64,000 bases of DNA, taken from the NCBI GenBank assembly GCA_046349615.1, contig JAXMBZ010000014.1:62001-126000 (forward strand). Reading direction: 5' to 3'. This document shows, one piece after another, positions 32,177 to 40,306 of this stretch. Origin of the DNA: JADJNY01 sp046349615 (GTDB lineage: Bacteria > Planctomycetota > UBA1135 > GCA-002686595). Each line of letters starts with the position of its first letter. Position 1 is the first letter of the stretch. Below the pieces are notes generated by a model, which made no database searches, was not told the DNA's origin, and saw nothing but the letters and a program-made list of their open reading frames with translations. The position numbers and the translations under genes are program-made.

Positions 32177-35100
32177 ATGTCCACGTCGACTTCGTTCCCG
32201 TCGTCCTTCGCGCGTTCCGCCTTCGGCTCGCTCGTCGTGCTCCTCGCGACCACGACCGCTGCGTTCGCGCGGCCGCAGTCCTCGAGCGCGGGCTCGTGCC
32301 TCTCCTTCGACGGCGTCGACGACGCCGTACACGTGGTCCGCAGCGTCGCGCTCGAGCCCGACGAGATCACGATCGAGATGTGGGCGTACCTCGACGGGCC
32401 GCAGGATTGGAACTCGCGGCTCCTGCGCAAGGGCCTCGACGGCGCGTACTTCATCACCGCCGACATGGACTTCGACCAGCGCATGCAGATCCTGGTCTCG
32501 CAGAACCACCCCGGCGTGCGCGTCTCGGCCAAGGACACGCAGTCGCACACCGCGTACATCGGGAGCTGGCACCACTTCCTCGGGATCTACGCGACCGATC
32601 ACGCCGAGTTCTGGGTCGACGGCGAGCAGCGCTCCGTCGTCACGCACGACCTCGGCGCGCTGATCCACCTCCCGCTGACCGACCTCTACATCGGCGCGGG
32701 CCTGCCGATCACGCTGCAGAACGAGTACTTCGCCGGCCGCATCGACGAAGTCCGCATCTGGAACTACCCGCGCACGGCCGACGAGATCCGCGCGACGTGG
32801 AACCGTTCGCTCACGGGCTCGGAGGCCGGCCTCGTCGCCTACTGGCGCTTCGACGAGGGCGCGGGACAGGTCGCGCACGACTCGTCGCCGTACCACCACG
32901 ACGGCGAACTCGGCGCGAGCAGCGCGGCCGAAGCGAGCGACCCCACGTGGATGAACTCGGAGGCGCCGATCACGGCTCCGAATTCGATCCTCGGCTTCGG
33001 CCGCGTGCGCTTCGACAGCACGTGGAGCCGCGGACCGTTCACGCAGCTCTCCGCGCACGGCTACCACACGCTCGGGCTGCGCACGGACGGCACCGTCGTC
33101 GCGTGGGGCTCGAACTTCTTCGGCGAGTGCGACGTGCCCGCGCTCCCGCCCGGCACCACCTACACGCAGGTGATCGGCGGCAAGGGTTGGTTCTGGAGCG
33201 CCGCGCTGCGCAGCGACGGCAACGTGATCGCGTGGGGCAACGACCATCACCACCTGCAGTCCGTGCCCGCGCTCCCGCCGGGCGTCGTCTACACGAAGAT
33301 CGCCGCGGGCAGCACGCACATCGTCGCGCTGCGCAGCGACGGCGCGGTCGTCGCGTGGGGCGACGATTCGTACGGACAGCTCGACGTTCCCTCCGCGCCG
33401 AGCGGACTCGCGTACGTCGACGTGAACGCGGGCGCGGGCTCGACGGTCGTGCTGCGGAGCGACGGCACGCTCGTCGTGTACGGGTACGACGCGGACGGGT
33501 TGCGCAACGTGCCGCCGCTCCCCGCGGGCACGACGTACCTTTCGGTCGCGACGGGCTACTTCCACATGCTCGCGCTGCGCAGCGACGGCGAGGTCGTCGC
33601 GTGGGGCTACAACGTGCGCGGCCAGTGCGACGTGCCCGCGTTGCCGGCGGGACTCGCGTGGGTCGAGCTCGCCGCGGGCGCGGAGCACAGCCTCGGGCGC
33701 CGCAGCGACGGCTCCGTCGTCGCGTGGGGCTCGAACACGACGGGTCAGTGCGACGTGCCCGCGATCCCGTCGGGCCTGAGCGTCGTGCAGCTCGCCGGCG
33801 GCGGCGAGGACGTGATCTGGGGCCAGTTCCGCGGGCACAGCGTCGCGCTCTTGAGCGACGGCTCGGCGATCGGCTGGGGCCACAACGAGTACCTCCAGTG
33901 CAACGTGCCCGAGCTCGAAGCCGGGCTCTCGTACCTCGAGGTCTCCACGGGCGGCGCGAGCGAGACCGCGGCGGGGCTCCTCTACACCGCGCCGCACGAG
34001 CTCGTGCGCGTGAGCGACGGATCGCTGCGTGCGTTCGGACGCGACGTCGAAGGTCAGTGCGACGTGCCGGCGCTCCCCGCGGGAACGACGTGGGTCGAAG
34101 CGGACGCGGGCGCGCACTTCTTCAGCCTCGGACGGCGCAGCGACGGCGTCGTCGTCGGCTGGGGCGACAACTCGTCGGGGCAGTGCAACGTGCCCGCGCT
34201 GCCGCCGGGACTCCAGTACGTTCAGGTCGCGGCGGGCAACCGTCACGCGCTCGCGCTGCGCAGCGACGGCGAGGTCGTCGCGTGGGGCGACGATTCGTAC
34301 GGTCAGAGCGACGTGCCCGCGCTGCCGCCGGGCCTGCGCTACGTCGAGGTCGCCGCGAGCTGGCGGCACAGCGTCGCGCGCCGCAGCGACGGCGCGGTCG
34401 TCGCGTGGGGCTCGAACGCCGCGGGGCAGTGCGACGTGCCCGCGCTCCCGACCGGCGTCGCGTACGTCGGCATCGCCGCGGGCTTCGAGAGCACGCTCGC
34501 GCGCCGCAGCGACGGAACGCTCGTCGCGTGGGGCGACGATTCGATGGGTCAGTCGAGCGTGCCTGCGCTTCCGAGCGGCGCGAGCTGGATCGGTGTCGCG
34601 GCGGGAGCGAACTACGCGAGCGGCGTCGACGAGAGCGCGACCGCGGTCGGGCTCACGAGCGACGGCGAACTCGTCGCGTGGGGCGACGCGCGCTGGCGCC
34701 AGACGAACGTGCCGGCGCTCCCGTCGGGCCGCGCGTGGGGTCAGGTGTCGGCCGGCGGGCTCGCGACGCTCGCGCGCGTCGACTCGAACGCGCCGTGCCC
34801 GCCGCCGTCGACGTACTGCGCGTCGACGCCGAACTCGAGCGGCAACGCGGCGACGATCGGCTGGCTCGGGTCGACGAGCCTCGCGCGCAACGACTTCGTG
34901 CTGACCGTCGACGGCGCGCCGCGCGCTCACTCGGGGATCTTCTTCTACGGGCAGGAAGCGCTGCAGCAGCCGCTCGCCGACGGCTTCCTCTGCATCAGCC
35001 CGTTCACGCCGGGCCTCTTCCGCCTCTACCCCGCGGTGCGGATCGATCCGGCGGGGCACGGCGAGCGTCCGCTCGACTTCGGCGCGCTCCATGGGCTCGG

Positions 35101-35212
35101 ACAGATCACCGCCGGGTCGACGTGGCGCTTCCAGTTCTGGTTCCGCGACTGGGCCGCGGGCGGGACGGGCTCGAACCTCTCGAACGGGTTGCGCGCGGAC
35201 TTCTGTCCGTGA
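32177..35212 (+). CDS. Large secreted LamG/RCC1-repeat protein
   Basis: A 1011-residue exported protein; MSTSTSFPSSFARSAFGSL begins the signal peptide, with AGGA 8 nt upstream. Residues about 30-235 form a concanavalin-like LamG domain (CLSFDGVDDAVHVVRSV, EITIEMWAYLDGPQDW, RIDEVRIWNYPRTADEIRATW, GLVAYWRFDEG). Then come 13 RCC1-type repeats, each with a variant of LRSDGxVVAWG, spaced about 48 residues and often followed by xxGQCDVPALPxG. These form one or two beta-propellers. The C-terminus (YCASTPNSSGNAATIGWLG to FDFGAL) is another Planctomycetota-type secreted-protein domain with a Cys pair. Likely an extracellular binding protein rather than an enzyme. The DNA under the repeats is itself repetitive. 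Confidence 0.9.
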   Translation: MSTSTSFPSSFARSAFGSLVVLLATTTAAFARPQSSSAGSCLSFDGVDDAVHVVRSVALEPDEITIEMWAYLDGPQDWNSRLLRKGLDGAYFITADMDFDQRMQILVSQNHPGVRVSAKDTQSHTAYIGSWHHFLGIYATDHAEFWVDGEQRSVVTHDLGALIHLPLTDLYIGAGLPITLQNEYFAGRIDEVRIWNYPRTADEIRATWNRSLTGSEAGLVAYWRFDEGAGQVAHDSSPYHHDGELGASSAAEASDPTWMNSEAPITAPNSILGFGRVRFDSTWSRGPFTQLSAHGYHTLGLRTDGTVVAWGSNFFGECDVPALPPGTTYTQVIGGKGWFWSAALRSDGNVIAWGNDHHHLQSVPALPPGVVYTKIAAGSTHIVALRSDGAVVAWGDDSYGQLDVPSAPSGLAYVDVNAGAGSTVVLRSDGTLVVYGYDADGLRNVPPLPAGTTYLSVATGYFHMLALRSDGEVVAWGYNVRGQCDVPALPAGLAWVELAAGAEHSLGRRSDGSVVAWGSNTTGQCDVPAIPSGLSVVQLAGGGEDVIWGQFRGHSVALLSDGSAIGWGHNEYLQCNVPELEAGLSYLEVSTGGASETAAGLLYTAPHELVRVSDGSLRAFGRDVEGQCDVPALPAGTTWVEADAGAHFFSLGRRSDGVVVGWGDNSSGQCNVPALPPGLQYVQVAAGNRHALALRSDGEVVAWGDDSYGQSDVPALPPGLRYVEVAASWRHSVARRSDGAVVAWGSNAAGQCDVPALPTGVAYVGIAAGFESTLARRSDGTLVAWGDDSMGQSSVPALPSGASWIGVAAGANYASGVDESATAVGLTSDGELVAWGDARWRQTNVPALPSGRAWGQVSAGGLATLARVDSNAPCPPPSTYCASTPNSSGNAATIGWLGSTSLARNDFVLTVDGAPRAHSGIFFYGQEALQQPLADGFLCISPFTPGLFRLYPAVRIDPAGHGERPLDFGALHGLGQITAGSTWRFQFWFRDWAAGGTGSNLSNGLRADFCP
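33070..34790 (+). repeat. DNA encoding 13 RCC1-like propeller repeats
   Basis: Tandem units of roughly 140 bp share near-identical segments such as CTGCGCAGCGACGGC and GTCGTCGCGTGGGG. Sequence divergence among units is low at the motif and high in loops, consistent with internal duplication of propeller blades. Such runs are prone to recombination and to assembly error. Confidence 0.8.
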
Positions 35213-35221
35213 GCGCGGCGC

Positions 35222-37165
35222 TCAGCCGGCCGTCGGGCTCTCCGTGATCGCCTCGCGCACCGCGCGCGCGAGCGTCGCGTCCTCGAACGGCTTCTCGAGC
35301 GTGTGCGTGCCCGGGCTCACGCGTCCCTGCTGCACGAGGAGATCGGTCGAGTACGCGGACATGTAGAGCGCGCGCAGGTCCGGCCGCTCGCGCTTGAGCG
35401 CCTCGACGATCTCGGGGCCGCTCGAGTCCGGGAGCACGATGTCGGACAACACGAGGTCGATCTTCCCGTCGCACGCACGCGCCTTCTCGAGCGCGCTCTT
35501 GCCGTCCTCGGCGAGGACCACGACGTACCCCATCGCCTCGAGCGTGTGCCGCAGCGTGACGCGGATGAGGCGCTCGTCTTCGACGACGAGCACGCGCCCG
35601 CTCGACGTCGCGGGCAGCGTCACCGTCGGAGCGGGAGACGTCTTCACCGACTCCGAGAGCGTCGACGCGCGCTTCGGGAACAGGATGCGGAAGCAGGTGC
35701 CGCGCCCGACCTGGCTGTCGAGCTCGATGCCGCCCGAGAGGCGTTCGACGATCGAGTACACGGTGTAGAGCCCGAGCCCCGTGCCCGTCCCGATCGGCTT
35801 CGTCGTGAAGAACGGCTCGAAGACGCGCGCCTGCGTCTCGGGCGACATGCCCGTGCCCGAGTCCTCCACCTCGAGCGAAAGGTACGCGCCCGGCGCGAGC
35901 GTCCCGCCGCGCGTGACGTGCGGCGCGTGGAACTCGTGCTCGCGCGTCGCGATCCGGAGCTTGCCGCCGCGCGGCATCGCGTCGCGCGCGTTCACGGCGA
36001 GGTTGAGCAGGACGTGCTCGATGTGCGTCGGGTTCGCGAGGATCGGTCCGCCGCCCGGGCAGAGGTCGAGCGCGAGCTCGATGTCCTCGCCGATGACCTG
36101 GCGCAGCATGCGCGCGGCGACGCGGACGACGTCGTTGAGCTCGCTCGAATGCACGTCGATCGGCTTTCGGCGGCTGAAGTCGAGCAGGTCGCGCGTGAGC
36201 CCCGCTCCGCGGCGCGCGGCCTCCGCGATGTCGTCGATCGGCTCGGCCGCGGGATGGCCGGGTTCGAGCGAGCGCTTCGCGAGCCCCGCGCAGCCGATCA
36301 CACCCATGAGGAGGTTGTTGAAGTCGTGCGCGATGCCGCTCGCGAGGCGCGCGATCGCCTCGAGCTTCTGCGCCTGCTGCAGTTGGTCTTCGAGGCGGCG
36401 CTGCTCCTGCTCGGCGCGCTTGCGCGCCGTGATGTCGACGATCGAGGCGAGGACGACGGTGCGTCCGTCGACCTCGATCGGGTTGAGGCCGATCTCGATC
36501 GGGAGCTCCGTCCCGTCGCGATGGAGCCCATGGAGCTCACGCCCCTCGCCCATCGCGCGGCGGTACGGGCGCGCGAAGAAGCCGTCGCGCTGGCCGACGT
36601 GCTTCCCGCGGAAGCGCTCGGGAACGAGGAGCTCGACGGGGCGGCCGAGCAGCTCCTCCTGCGACCAGCCGAACAGCCGCTCGATCTCGCGGTTGACGAG
36701 GATGATCGCCCCCTGCGAGTCCACCATGATCATCCCGTTGGGCGACGACTCGACGGCGACGCGGAAGCGCGCGGCCGCGTTCTTGCGCTCGCTGAGGTCG
36801 ACGATCGAGCTCAGCACGAACACGCCCTCGTCGGAGACGATCGGCGTCAGGGTGATCTCGAGCGGCAGCTCCGTCCCGTTCGCGCGGCGACCGCGGAGCT
36901 CCTTCCCGTCGGCCATCCGGCGCACCCGCGGGTCCTGGAGGAAGTTCGCGCGGTGGCGCAGGTGGGCGTCGCGCAACGCCTCCGGGACGAGCACCTCGAC
37001 GCGCTGGCCGAGCAGCTCCTCGCGGGCGTACCCGAAGAGCTCCTCGACGGCCCGATTGAGGAGCACGATCCGCCCATCGCGGTCGGTCATGATCAGGGCC
37101 GCCGGGCAGGCCTCGAGGACGGCGCGGAGACGGGCTTCGGTGACGCGGGCGGGGTCGCTGGCCAT
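35222..37165 (-). CDS. PAS-PAS sensor histidine kinase with fused receiver (hybrid kinase)
   Basis: A 647-residue soluble hybrid kinase without transmembrane segments. PAS-1 is about 10-128 and PAS-2 about 134-250, both with the family pattern ELFGYAREELLGQ/RLFGWSQEELLGR and C-terminal PAC repeats. A HisKA domain follows with phosphoacceptor His280 in SGIAHDFNNLL. A HATPase with the N, G1 and G2 boxes (NLAVNARDAMPRG, VEDSGTGM, GTGLGLYTV) comes next. A receiver makes up the last 125 residues (VVEDERL, Asp in VLSDIVLPD, Lys in TLEKPF). It converges, with almost no gap, on the LamG/RCC1 gene. No separate output regulator is adjacent, so the cognate partner may be elsewhere. The signal is unknown. 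Confidence 0.95.
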   Translation of the reverse strand: MASDPARVTEARLRAVLEACPAALIMTDRDGRIVLLNRAVEELFGYAREELLGQRVEVLVPEALRDAHLRHRANFLQDPRVRRMADGKELRGRRANGTELPLEITLTPIVSDEGVFVLSSIVDLSERKNAAARFRVAVESSPNGMIMVDSQGAIILVNREIERLFGWSQEELLGRPVELLVPERFRGKHVGQRDGFFARPYRRAMGEGRELHGLHRDGTELPIEIGLNPIEVDGRTVVLASIVDITARKRAEQEQRRLEDQLQQAQKLEAIARLASGIAHDFNNLLMGVIGCAGLAKRSLEPGHPAAEPIDDIAEAARRGAGLTRDLLDFSRRKPIDVHSSELNDVVRVAARMLRQVIGEDIELALDLCPGGGPILANPTHIEHVLLNLAVNARDAMPRGGKLRIATREHEFHAPHVTRGGTLAPGAYLSLEVEDSGTGMSPETQARVFEPFFTTKPIGTGTGLGLYTVYSIVERLSGGIELDSQVGRGTCFRILFPKRASTLSESVKTSPAPTVTLPATSSGRVLVVEDERLIRVTLRHTLEAMGYVVVLAEDGKSALEKARACDGKIDLVLSDIVLPDSSGPEIVEALKRERPDLRALYMSAYSTDLLVQQGRVSPGTHTLEKPFEDATLARAVREAITESPTAG

Positions 37166-37303
37166 GGGGATCTACGTGATTGTGCGCAGAACCCGGGGCT
37201 TCGCGCGAGGCTTCGTCCGGACCTTTTCGCGCGCGGTCGCGAAGGCGGAATGAGCGGATGGAGGGGTCCGGGGCTCACGCCGCGAAGGAGTGCACGAAAC
37301 AGG

Positions 37304-37333
37304 GGAAGCGGCGATCGCTCGATCGCCGCTTCC
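37304..37333 (-). terminator. Strong hairpin terminator downstream of the RND/TolC operon
   Basis: A 14-bp perfect inverted repeat, GGAAGCGGCGATCG (37304-37317) and CGATCGCCGCTTCC (37320-37333), with a 2-nt loop (or 13 bp with a 4-nt loop). On the minus strand it is followed by CCTGTTTCGTG, a weak T-tract. It lies 117 bp past the TolC stop codon and before the divergent kinase gene region, so it is the likely end of the efflux operon transcript. Confidence 0.65.
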
Positions 37334-37449
37334 GGGAGGAATCCCCCATCGAGCTTCCCGGGAGCCGCGTCGCTCGCATGATCGCGGCACCCCTCGGTGG
37401 GGATGCTCAACCCTACCCCGCTCCGGCCCGGTCGCGGGTGACACCCCCG

Positions 37450-38883
37450 TCACGGGGAACGCTCGCCGACCTCTTCGCCGCGCCGCCACCCGCCGCCGAG
37501 CGCGCGGACGAGGAGCACGGTCGTCCGAGCTCGCAGTCCGGCGACCTGGACCTCGGCGCGGCGGGAGTCGAGCTCCGCGCGCGCGGCGTCGACGACGTCG
37601 AGCTGGCTCACGAGGCCCTGCTCGAAGCGCCCGTTCGCGAGCGCGAGCGTCCGCCGTGCCGCCTCGGCCGCGCGCCCGCGCCACTCGGCCTCCGCGCGCA
37701 GCGTCTCGAGGCCGGAGAGCGCGTCCTCGACCTCGCGGAACGCCGAGAGCAGCGTGCCGCGGTACGCAGCCGCGCGCTCGTCGTACGCCGCGCGCGCGGC
37801 GCGTTCGCGTTGCTCGTCGCTGCCGCCGTGCGCGATCGGGATCGTTCCGGCGACGCCGAGCGCGGCCGTGCGGCTCGATGCGTCGATCCAACGCGCGAGG
37901 TCGGCGCTGACGAAGCCGAGCGTGCCGGTCAGCGAGAGTCGCGGGTACGACTCGCTATCGGCGACGCCGATGCGGGCAGAGGCCTCGTGCATCCGCGCTA
38001 CCGCCGACGCGACGTCGGGGCGGCGCCGCAGCAGGTCGGACGGCAGCCCCGTGGGCACGTCGGGCACGGTGAGCGCGGCGTCGGAGGTCGCGAGCACGAG
38101 TTCGGACGGCGCGACGCCGCAGAGCAGCGCGAGCGCGTTCTCGAGCGCCGCGCGGCGGCGTTCGAGCGCGTGGCGCTCGGCCTCGACGTTCGCGAGCTCC
38201 GCTTCGGCGCGGCTCGTGTCGAGCTCGTCGCCGACGCCCGCGCGCGCGCGCCCCGCGAGCATCTCGAGCGCCTCGCGACGGATGCGCGCGCCCTCGACGA
38301 GCACGGCGAGCTCGCTCCGCGTCGAACGCAGCGCGAGCCAGTCGTCGGCGACCTCCGCGGCGACGGCGAGCGCGAGCGCGTCGCGGTCGTACTCCGTCGC
38401 GAGCGCAGCGGCTTCGGCGGCTTCGCGCGTGCGGCTCAGCCGGCCGAAGAGGTCGAGCTCCCACGCGAGGTCGAAACCGACGTCGTGCGTCGTCGCGGTG
38501 TAGCCCGCTCCGTTCGCGCCGGGCGGCGTCGCGCGGTTGCCGCTGAAGCGCTCGCGCTCGATCGACACGCCCGCGTCGACGGTGGGGAACTGCGCGGAGC
38601 GCGCGAGCCCCGCCGCGGCGCGTGCCGCTTCGACGCGCGCGGCGGCGGCGACGAGGTCCGTGTCGTTCGCGAGGGCCTTCTCGACGAGCCGCGCGAGCTC
38701 GTCGTCGCCGAACGCGCGCCACCAGGGGCTCGCGTTCGAGAGGAGCGCGCCCTGCGCGGCCGGACCCGCGGACTTCCACGCGGCGGGCGTCGGCGGCGTC
38801 GGCGCGACGAAGTCGGGACCGACGCGACAGCTCGCGGCGAGGACGACGAGCGCGAGTGGTAGGACGTGCGACGCGCGCCGCAT
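37450..38883 (-). CDS. TolC-family outer membrane efflux lipoprotein (OprM/NodT type)
   Basis: A 477-residue outer-membrane channel protein, last gene of the operon. It starts MRRASHVLPLALVVLAASCRVGPDF, a signal peptide with lipobox cysteine, followed by the canonical CRVGPDFVAPTPPTPAAW and WWRAFGDDELARLVEKAL of NodT/OprM-type channels. Two OEP repeats are visible (LARSAQFPTVDAGVSIERE to about 235; RIGVADSESYPRLSLTGTLGF to the end), with long helices for the periplasmic tunnel. The ATG follows the adaptor stop after 1 bp, so translation is coupled. It should form the exit duct for the RND pump encoded just upstream. Confidence 0.94.
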   Translation of the reverse strand: MRRASHVLPLALVVLAASCRVGPDFVAPTPPTPAAWKSAGPAAQGALLSNASPWWRAFGDDELARLVEKALANDTDLVAAAARVEAARAAAGLARSAQFPTVDAGVSIERERFSGNRATPPGANGAGYTATTHDVGFDLAWELDLFGRLSRTREAAEAAALATEYDRDALALAVAAEVADDWLALRSTRSELAVLVEGARIRREALEMLAGRARAGVGDELDTSRAEAELANVEAERHALERRRAALENALALLCGVAPSELVLATSDAALTVPDVPTGLPSDLLRRRPDVASAVARMHEASARIGVADSESYPRLSLTGTLGFVSADLARWIDASSRTAALGVAGTIPIAHGGSDEQRERAARAAYDERAAAYRGTLLSAFREVEDALSGLETLRAEAEWRGRAAEAARRTLALANGRFEQGLVSQLDVVDAARAELDSRRAEVQVAGLRARTTVLLVRALGGGWRRGEEVGERSP

Positions 38884-38884
38884 C

Positions 38885-40306
38885 TCAGTGGTCTCCGTTC
38901 GACTTCGGCGTGGGCGACGTACCGGGCTTCGCATCGCTCGGCTTCGTGTCCGCGGGCTTCGCATCGCTCGGCTTCGTGTCCGCGGGCTTGGCTTCACCCG
39001 GCTTCGCGTCGCTCGGCTTCGCGCCCGCCGGCGGCGGCGGCGCGGGCAGCGGCACGGCCTCGACCGTCGAGCCTTCGGGCAGCTCGTCCGCCATGTTGAC
39101 GACGACGCGCTCGCCGCCCTTCAAGCCTTCGGAGAGCTCGACCTCGCTGCCGAGGTCGCGCGCGACCGTCACGCGCACGTAGCGCAGCGCGTTCGCCTCG
39201 TCGACGACCGCGACGCGCGGACCCTCCGCGCGCACGAGCAACGCCGCGCCCGGCACGACGACCGGCACGCTCTCGCGCGCGAGTTCGAGCTCGACCTCCG
39301 CGTACGAGCCGGGCAGGAGCTCGCCCTTCTCGTTCGGGACGTCGACTTGGACCTGCAGCGTGCGCGTGCGCTCGTCGAGCGCGCCGCTCGTCCGCACGAT
39401 CGTGCCGTCGAACACGCGTCCCGGGCGTTCGCGCAGCCGCACGCGCGCCGCGCGGCCGACCGCGATCCCCGCCGTCCAGCTCTGCGGCACGTCGACGAAC
39501 GCGCGCAGCACGCTCGTGTCCGCGAGGTGGAAGAGCGCCTTCGCGCCCGCGCCGCCCACGTAATCGCCGACGTCGACGCCGCGTGCCGTGACCGTGCCGC
39601 GGAACGGCGCGGTGATGCGCGCGAACTCGCGTTGACGCTCGAAGCGCTGCACTTCGGCGCGCCGACTCTGGATCGTCGCGCGGCCCGCGGTCTCCTTCGC
39701 GCGCGCGGCCTCGAAGTCGCTCTGCCGCGCGTCGAGCTCCTGCTTCGACACCGCGCCCGGCGGTTGGACGGAGCGCCAACGCTCGAGCGTGCTCTGTGCG
39801 AGCGCGAACTCGCGGGCGAGCACCTCCTGCGCCGCGCTCGCCTCGTCGAGCGACGCACGGGCTCGGTTCAGGTCCTCCTCGAGCAGAGGCACGTCGATCA
39901 CCGCGAGCAGTTCGCCCGCGTCGACGCGGTCCCCGAGGTCGTGCCGCCGCTCGCGCACGTAGCCCGCGACCTGCGGCAGCAAGTCGACGCTCGCATTCGC
40001 AGCGAGCGTCGCGGGGAGTCGCAGTGTGCGCGTCGGTGCCCCGAGCTTCGCGTTCACGAACTGCACGCGCCGCGCATTCTGCAGGAGCGCCGCGTTCGTC
40101 GACGCGACCTCCTCCGCGCGCGCGATCCGCGGCAGCGCGCCCGCGAAGACCAGCGCGCCGGTGGCGAGCACCAGCACGATCCCAGCGACGACGGGCTTCC
40201 ACGCCGGCGTGCGCCGCGCGAGGGCTTGCGCGAGCTCCGCGCGGTCGTCTTCGTCGTGCGCGTGGAACTCGACGGGCTGCGTCCGATCTTCGGGTGCGTT
40301 CTTCAT
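38885..40306 (-). CDS. RND efflux periplasmic adaptor (HlyD/MFP family)
   Basis: A 473-residue membrane-fusion protein. One N-terminal helix (PVVAGIVLVLATGALVFAGAL, about 38-58) anchors it. The lipoyl half motif is ANASVDLLPQVAGYVRERRHDLGDRV, then a helical hairpin (about 150-230) and the second lipoyl half EFARITAPFRGTVTARGVDVGDYVG. Beta-barrel and membrane-proximal domains follow (GELLPGSYAEVELEL). The last 60 residues are a Pro/Lys/Asp/Ala low-complexity tail made of repeated KPSDAKP/KPADTKP units. The ATG overlaps the RND pump stop (ATGA). The long tail is unusual for this family and might extend in the periplasm or touch the cell wall. Confidence 0.94.
   Translation of the reverse strand: MKNAPEDRTQPVEFHAHDEDDRAELAQALARRTPAWKPVVAGIVLVLATGALVFAGALPRIARAEEVASTNAALLQNARRVQFVNAKLGAPTRTLRLPATLAANASVDLLPQVAGYVRERRHDLGDRVDAGELLAVIDVPLLEEDLNRARASLDEASAAQEVLAREFALAQSTLERWRSVQPPGAVSKQELDARQSDFEAARAKETAGRATIQSRRAEVQRFERQREFARITAPFRGTVTARGVDVGDYVGGAGAKALFHLADTSVLRAFVDVPQSWTAGIAVGRAARVRLRERPGRVFDGTIVRTSGALDERTRTLQVQVDVPNEKGELLPGSYAEVELELARESVPVVVPGAALLVRAEGPRVAVVDEANALRYVRVTVARDLGSEVELSEGLKGGERVVVNMADELPEGSTVEAVPLPAPPPPAGAKPSDAKPGEAKPADTKPSDAKPADTKPSDAKPGTSPTPKSNGDH
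38928..39022. repeat. 30-bp tandem repeat encoding the Lys-Pro-Ser/Ala-Asp tail
   Basis: Units of about 30 bp (GGCTTCGCATCGCTCGGCTTCGTGTCCGCG pattern on the plus strand) occur about two full copies plus degenerate ones, all in frame at the 3' end of the adaptor gene. Copy number may vary between strains. Confidence 0.75.

Noticed and set aside
33070..34790. Possible CRISPR or mobile repeat
   Set aside because: The repeated DNA is in frame inside a secreted-protein gene and codes for RCC1 blades.
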